This document shows, in pieces, positions 61,882-64,000 of a stretch of DNA of 64,000 nucleotides. The stretch lies in assembly GCA_965275905.1 (NCBI GenBank), contig CBDHYJ010000054.1, positions 31,122 to 95,121 of the forward strand, written 5' to 3'. Numbering within the stretch: the stretch's first letter is position 1; the number at the start of each line of letters is the position of its first letter. The notes beneath the pieces were generated by a model, which was given only the letters and a program-made list of their open reading frames with translations, did no database searches and was not told the origin of the DNA. A program made the position numbers and the translations under genes. This DNA is from CBDAQD01 sp965275905. Its GTDB lineage: Bacteria > Pseudomonadota > Alphaproteobacteria > Rhizobiales > JAJFHC01.

Positions 61882-62699
61882 CGGTCGAGCCGGTCCTGAA
61901 GGAAGGCGTAGCTTTCCCGCGCCTGGTCGATCTCGGCCCGGTCGGCCACGAGCCGCATGAACTGCTCGTCATAGTCGTCGAAGCGGAGCGGATGCAGCGT
62001 CTCGTCGACCCACGGCGGGCAGAACAGGGAACTGCCGTAGTCCCGGCCGGCGCGGTTCAGGCTGACGAAGTAGATCTGGTTCTCGAGCGCGCGCGTGACC
62101 GCGAAATGGTGCCAGCTGTGGAACGACGGATCCCGGAAATAAGCGCCCGCGTGCAGGATGATGTCCGCGCCGTGCTCCACAGTGAGCGCGCGGGACAGTT
62201 CGGGAAAGCGGATGTCGGCGCAGATGATCGGCGCCAGCCGGAAACCGCTGACATCGAAGGCGAAGAGCGCGTGCCCCGGCGTGAAGAACTCTTTCTCCAT
62301 GGACGCGCCGAACTGCGCCAGATGGATCTTGTCGTAATGCCCGGCGAGCGCGCCGTCCGGACCGGCCACGGCCAGCGTTATGCGGAACCGGCCGTCTTCG
62401 TCGCGCCGCGGGAAGCTGTAGGCCACATGGGTGTCGAAGTCGCGCGCGACCGCCGCCCACGTCTCGAAGGACGGGCCGTCGAGCGCCTCGGCCAGCCGGT
62501 CGAGCTGTTCGAAGGCGGGGCGCGAGTATTCGATGCTGCTGAGTTCGGGCAGCACGACGACGTCGGCGCGCTCTTCCGTCAGGGCCGCGCGAACCTTGCC
62601 GCCGAGTGCCGCGATGTGGCGGTCCCGGTCGGCCGCCGTCCGCGTCTGCGGGACATCGGCCTGGCAGGCGAGAATGCTGAGTTTGTCAGAGGCGCTCAT
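61872..62699 (-). CDS. Carbon-nitrogen hydrolase (nitrilase superfamily)
   Basis: The 275-residue protein has the Glu-Lys-Cys catalytic triad: VVVLPELSSIEYS (Glu52), GHYDKIHLAQFG (Lys124) and PIICADIRFPE (Cys160). It hydrolyses a nitrile or amide to acid and ammonia; most members are amidases. An alternative ATG at 62717 adds six residues; neither start has a clear ribosome site. It converges on the protease gene with a 10-base overlap. Confidence 0.9.
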   Translation of the reverse strand: MSASDKLSILACQADVPQTRTAADRDRHIAALGGKVRAALTEERADVVVLPELSSIEYSRPAFEQLDRLAEALDGPSFETWAAVARDFDTHVAYSFPRRDEDGRFRITLAVAGPDGALAGHYDKIHLAQFGASMEKEFFTPGHALFAFDVSGFRLAPIICADIRFPELSRALTVEHGADIILHAGAYFRDPSFHSWHHFAVTRALENQIYFVSLNRAGRDYGSSLFCPPWVDETLHPLRFDDYDEQFMRLVADRAEIDQARESYAFLQDRLDRYG

Positions 62700-63001
62700 G
62701 TCTGACTGAAATACCATCGGGGCAGCGAAAGCAGAATGTTTAACTGCTGCCGGGCCGGGCGCGCCGGATATTCCATTATCCGATACCAGGTTTGCATATC
62801 TCTATTTGTCTCGATAACGAGGCTTGATCATGATGGCCTTGAAGAGTGCGATGCCGGGGTCGCCGAAGGCGGCCGGGCTGACGCATTATCTGCAGCAACA
62901 TTGTCAGCAGCAACAGTGGAGCCGTCATCTTGCGCAAGTCCGGACCTCAGGCGGTGGGTTTGAGCGCAGACGTGGCGCGTGCCGTTGAGGCGGAAGCGGC
63001 C

Positions 63002-64000
63002 GTGGCGCCCGGCCGTGGCCGGCGGGAGGATCACCGGCTCATCACCGGCACGGGCTGCTTCACGGACGATGTTCCACTTGATGACCCGCTGTTCGTTACA
63101 TTCGTCCGCAGCACCGTCGCGCGCGGCAGGATCGTCTCGATCGACACGGGCGAGATCGAAAACCAGCCGGGCGTCGTGGCGGTGTTCGCGGGTGCGGACG
63201 TGGGCCACCTCGGCGATCTCGCGGTCAATACCGTCCTTCGCGACAGCCGCGTCCCGCCGTATCCCGTGCTGCCGGAGCGTGACATCAACGCCGTCGGCCA
63301 GCCGGTCGCAGCCGTGATCTCGACCACACGCGCGCTGGGTCAGGACGCCGCCGACAGCGTGATTGTCGAGACCGAGGACCTGGACGCGGTCACCTCGATC
63401 GGGGACAGCCGGGCCGGTCCGCAGATCCATGCCGCCGTCCCGGACAATGTGGCGGTTGCGCAAGCCTGGCAGAGCGGCGATGCCGCATCCCGCTTCGCAT
63501 CCGCCGCGTTCGTCGTCGAGGCGCATGTATCGCATCCGCGCCTCGCGCCGGCCTCGATGGAGCCGCGCGCCATCGCGGTCGAGTACCACCCGGGCGAGGA
63601 CGGCCTCACGGTCTGGCTGTCGACACAGACGCCGCACCGCTCGCGCAGCCAACTCGCGTCCATTCTGGGGATCGCCGAAGACCGTGTGCGCCTGATCGCG
63701 CCCGACGTCGGCGGCGCTTTCGGCATGAAGGCCTCGCTCTACCCGGAAGAGGTCTTCGTCGCCTGGGCGGCCCTGCGGCTGAAGCGGTCCCTGCGCTGGA
63801 CGGCGACGCGCAGCGAGGAGTTCCTGTCGGCCACCCACGGGCGGGGCGCCGTGACGACGGGCCGCCTGGCGGTCTCGGAAGACGGCGACTTTCTCGCCCT
63901 CGACGCCGAGGTGACCTGCCCGCTCGGTCACTGGCTGCCAAGCAGCGCGGCGATCCCCGCCTGGAACGCGGCGCGCATCCTGCCGGGACCCTATGACATC
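63002..64000 (+). CDS. Xanthine-dehydrogenase/CoxL-family molybdopterin-binding subunit (N-terminal part, cut by window edge)
   Basis: I translated 333 residues from GTG 63002 to the window edge with no stop. The product has the CoxL/XdhB pattern: GRREDHRLITGTGCFTDDV, AVNTVLRDSRVPPYP, LPERDINAVGQPVAAV, HPRLAPASMEPRAIAVEY, LSTQTPHRSRSQLA and DVGGAFGMKASLYPEEV. It is the large molybdopterin-cytosine-dinucleotide subunit of a CO-dehydrogenase-like aldehyde or purine oxidase. GGAAG lies 7 bases before the GTG. The 284 bases before it hold nothing recognisable. The small 2Fe-2S and FAD subunits, if present, are outside the window. Confidence 0.88.
   Translation, partial: MAPGRGRREDHRLITGTGCFTDDVPLDDPLFVTFVRSTVARGRIVSIDTGEIENQPGVVAVFAGADVGHLGDLAVNTVLRDSRVPPYPVLPERDINAVGQPVAAVISTTRALGQDAADSVIVETEDLDAVTSIGDSRAGPQIHAAVPDNVAVAQAWQSGDAASRFASAAFVVEAHVSHPRLAPASMEPRAIAVEYHPGEDGLTVWLSTQTPHRSRSQLASILGIAEDRVRLIAPDVGGAFGMKASLYPEEVFVAWAALRLKRSLRWTATRSEEFLSATHGRGAVTTGRLAVSEDGDFLALDAEVTCPLGHWLPSSAAIPAWNAARILPGPYDI

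Noticed and set aside
62880..62920. Short repeat of GCAGCAACA/GTCAGCAGCAACA as a possible repeat array
   Set aside because: Only two imperfect units; too short to be a CRISPR or iteron array.
62736..62963. 75-codon plus-strand frame before the CoxL-type gene
   Set aside because: No ribosome site, no family resemblance, and a low-complexity repeat of GCAGCAACA-like units near its end explains the open frame.

Overview
The window is a high-GC chromosomal stretch of an alphaproteobacterium. The evidence is the family content (Lrp-type regulator beside ACC deaminase, DMSP-demethylase-like and methanethiol-oxidase genes, many EamA/LysE/ABC transporters, a CoxL-type molybdo-flavoprotein) and the dense packing of short operons. 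A marine or plant/alga-associated heterotroph fits best, but no rRNA or single-copy marker is present, so the order cannot be fixed. I saw no tRNA, rRNA, CRISPR array, prophage or intact insertion sequence.

Layout. 1-3.2 kb: a truncated EamA permease, an asparaginase with an NADPH oxidoreductase, and an Lrp-type regulator. 3.3-7.1 kb: ACC deaminase with every diagnostic residue, followed by an AceE/MdeB-like 2-oxoacid dehydrogenase E1 and an ABM-domain protein; ACC deamination yields 2-oxobutyrate, which the E1 could consume. 7.2-13.5 kb: YceI, DUF1989, YbdK-type ligase, a methyltransferase, a MocR regulator divergent from an EamA exporter, and a small protein resembling avidins. 13.8-23 kb: a carbohydrate-acid operon (hydroxyacid dehydrogenase, HpcH/HpaI aldolase, D-apionate-lactonase-like protein, four-gene ABC importer) divergent from a NanR-like GntR regulator. 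A ~306-bp MITE-like element follows, placed exactly on the convergent stop codons of the regulator and an AlkC-type DNA repair gene. 24.6-28 kb: DUF2946-like protein plus a FecBCD-type metal-chelate importer.

28-40 kb is mixed: LysE exporter, HBM chemoreceptor, MFS transporter with a His-rich tail, MmgE/PrpD, VOC, EamA, DHFR-like, tandem SnoaL-like protein, UPF0718 permease with LysR, and an AT-rich orphan membrane protein. 40-44.3 kb is the most coherent module: methanethiol oxidase (SBP56), a 2Fe-2S ferredoxin and a CoA-binding protein, divergent across a palindrome from an IclR regulator and a DmdA-like demethylase. This could form the two ends of DMSP to methanethiol to sulfide/formaldehyde. 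A periplasmic multicopper oxidase, a methyltransferase and a membrane-anchored LuxR regulator follow, with a 54-bp repeat on each side of the methyltransferase.

47.6-64 kb holds degradative and redox genes: creatininase, two serine hydrolases, TauD-type dioxygenase, class V aminotransferase with a decayed partial copy 0.7 kb away, PQQ-type dehydrogenase with cytochrome c, YHS protein, TRIC channel, AraC regulator with M20 amidohydrolase, M50-like protease, nitrilase-family hydrolase, and the start of a xanthine-dehydrogenase/CoxL-type large subunit that runs off the end.
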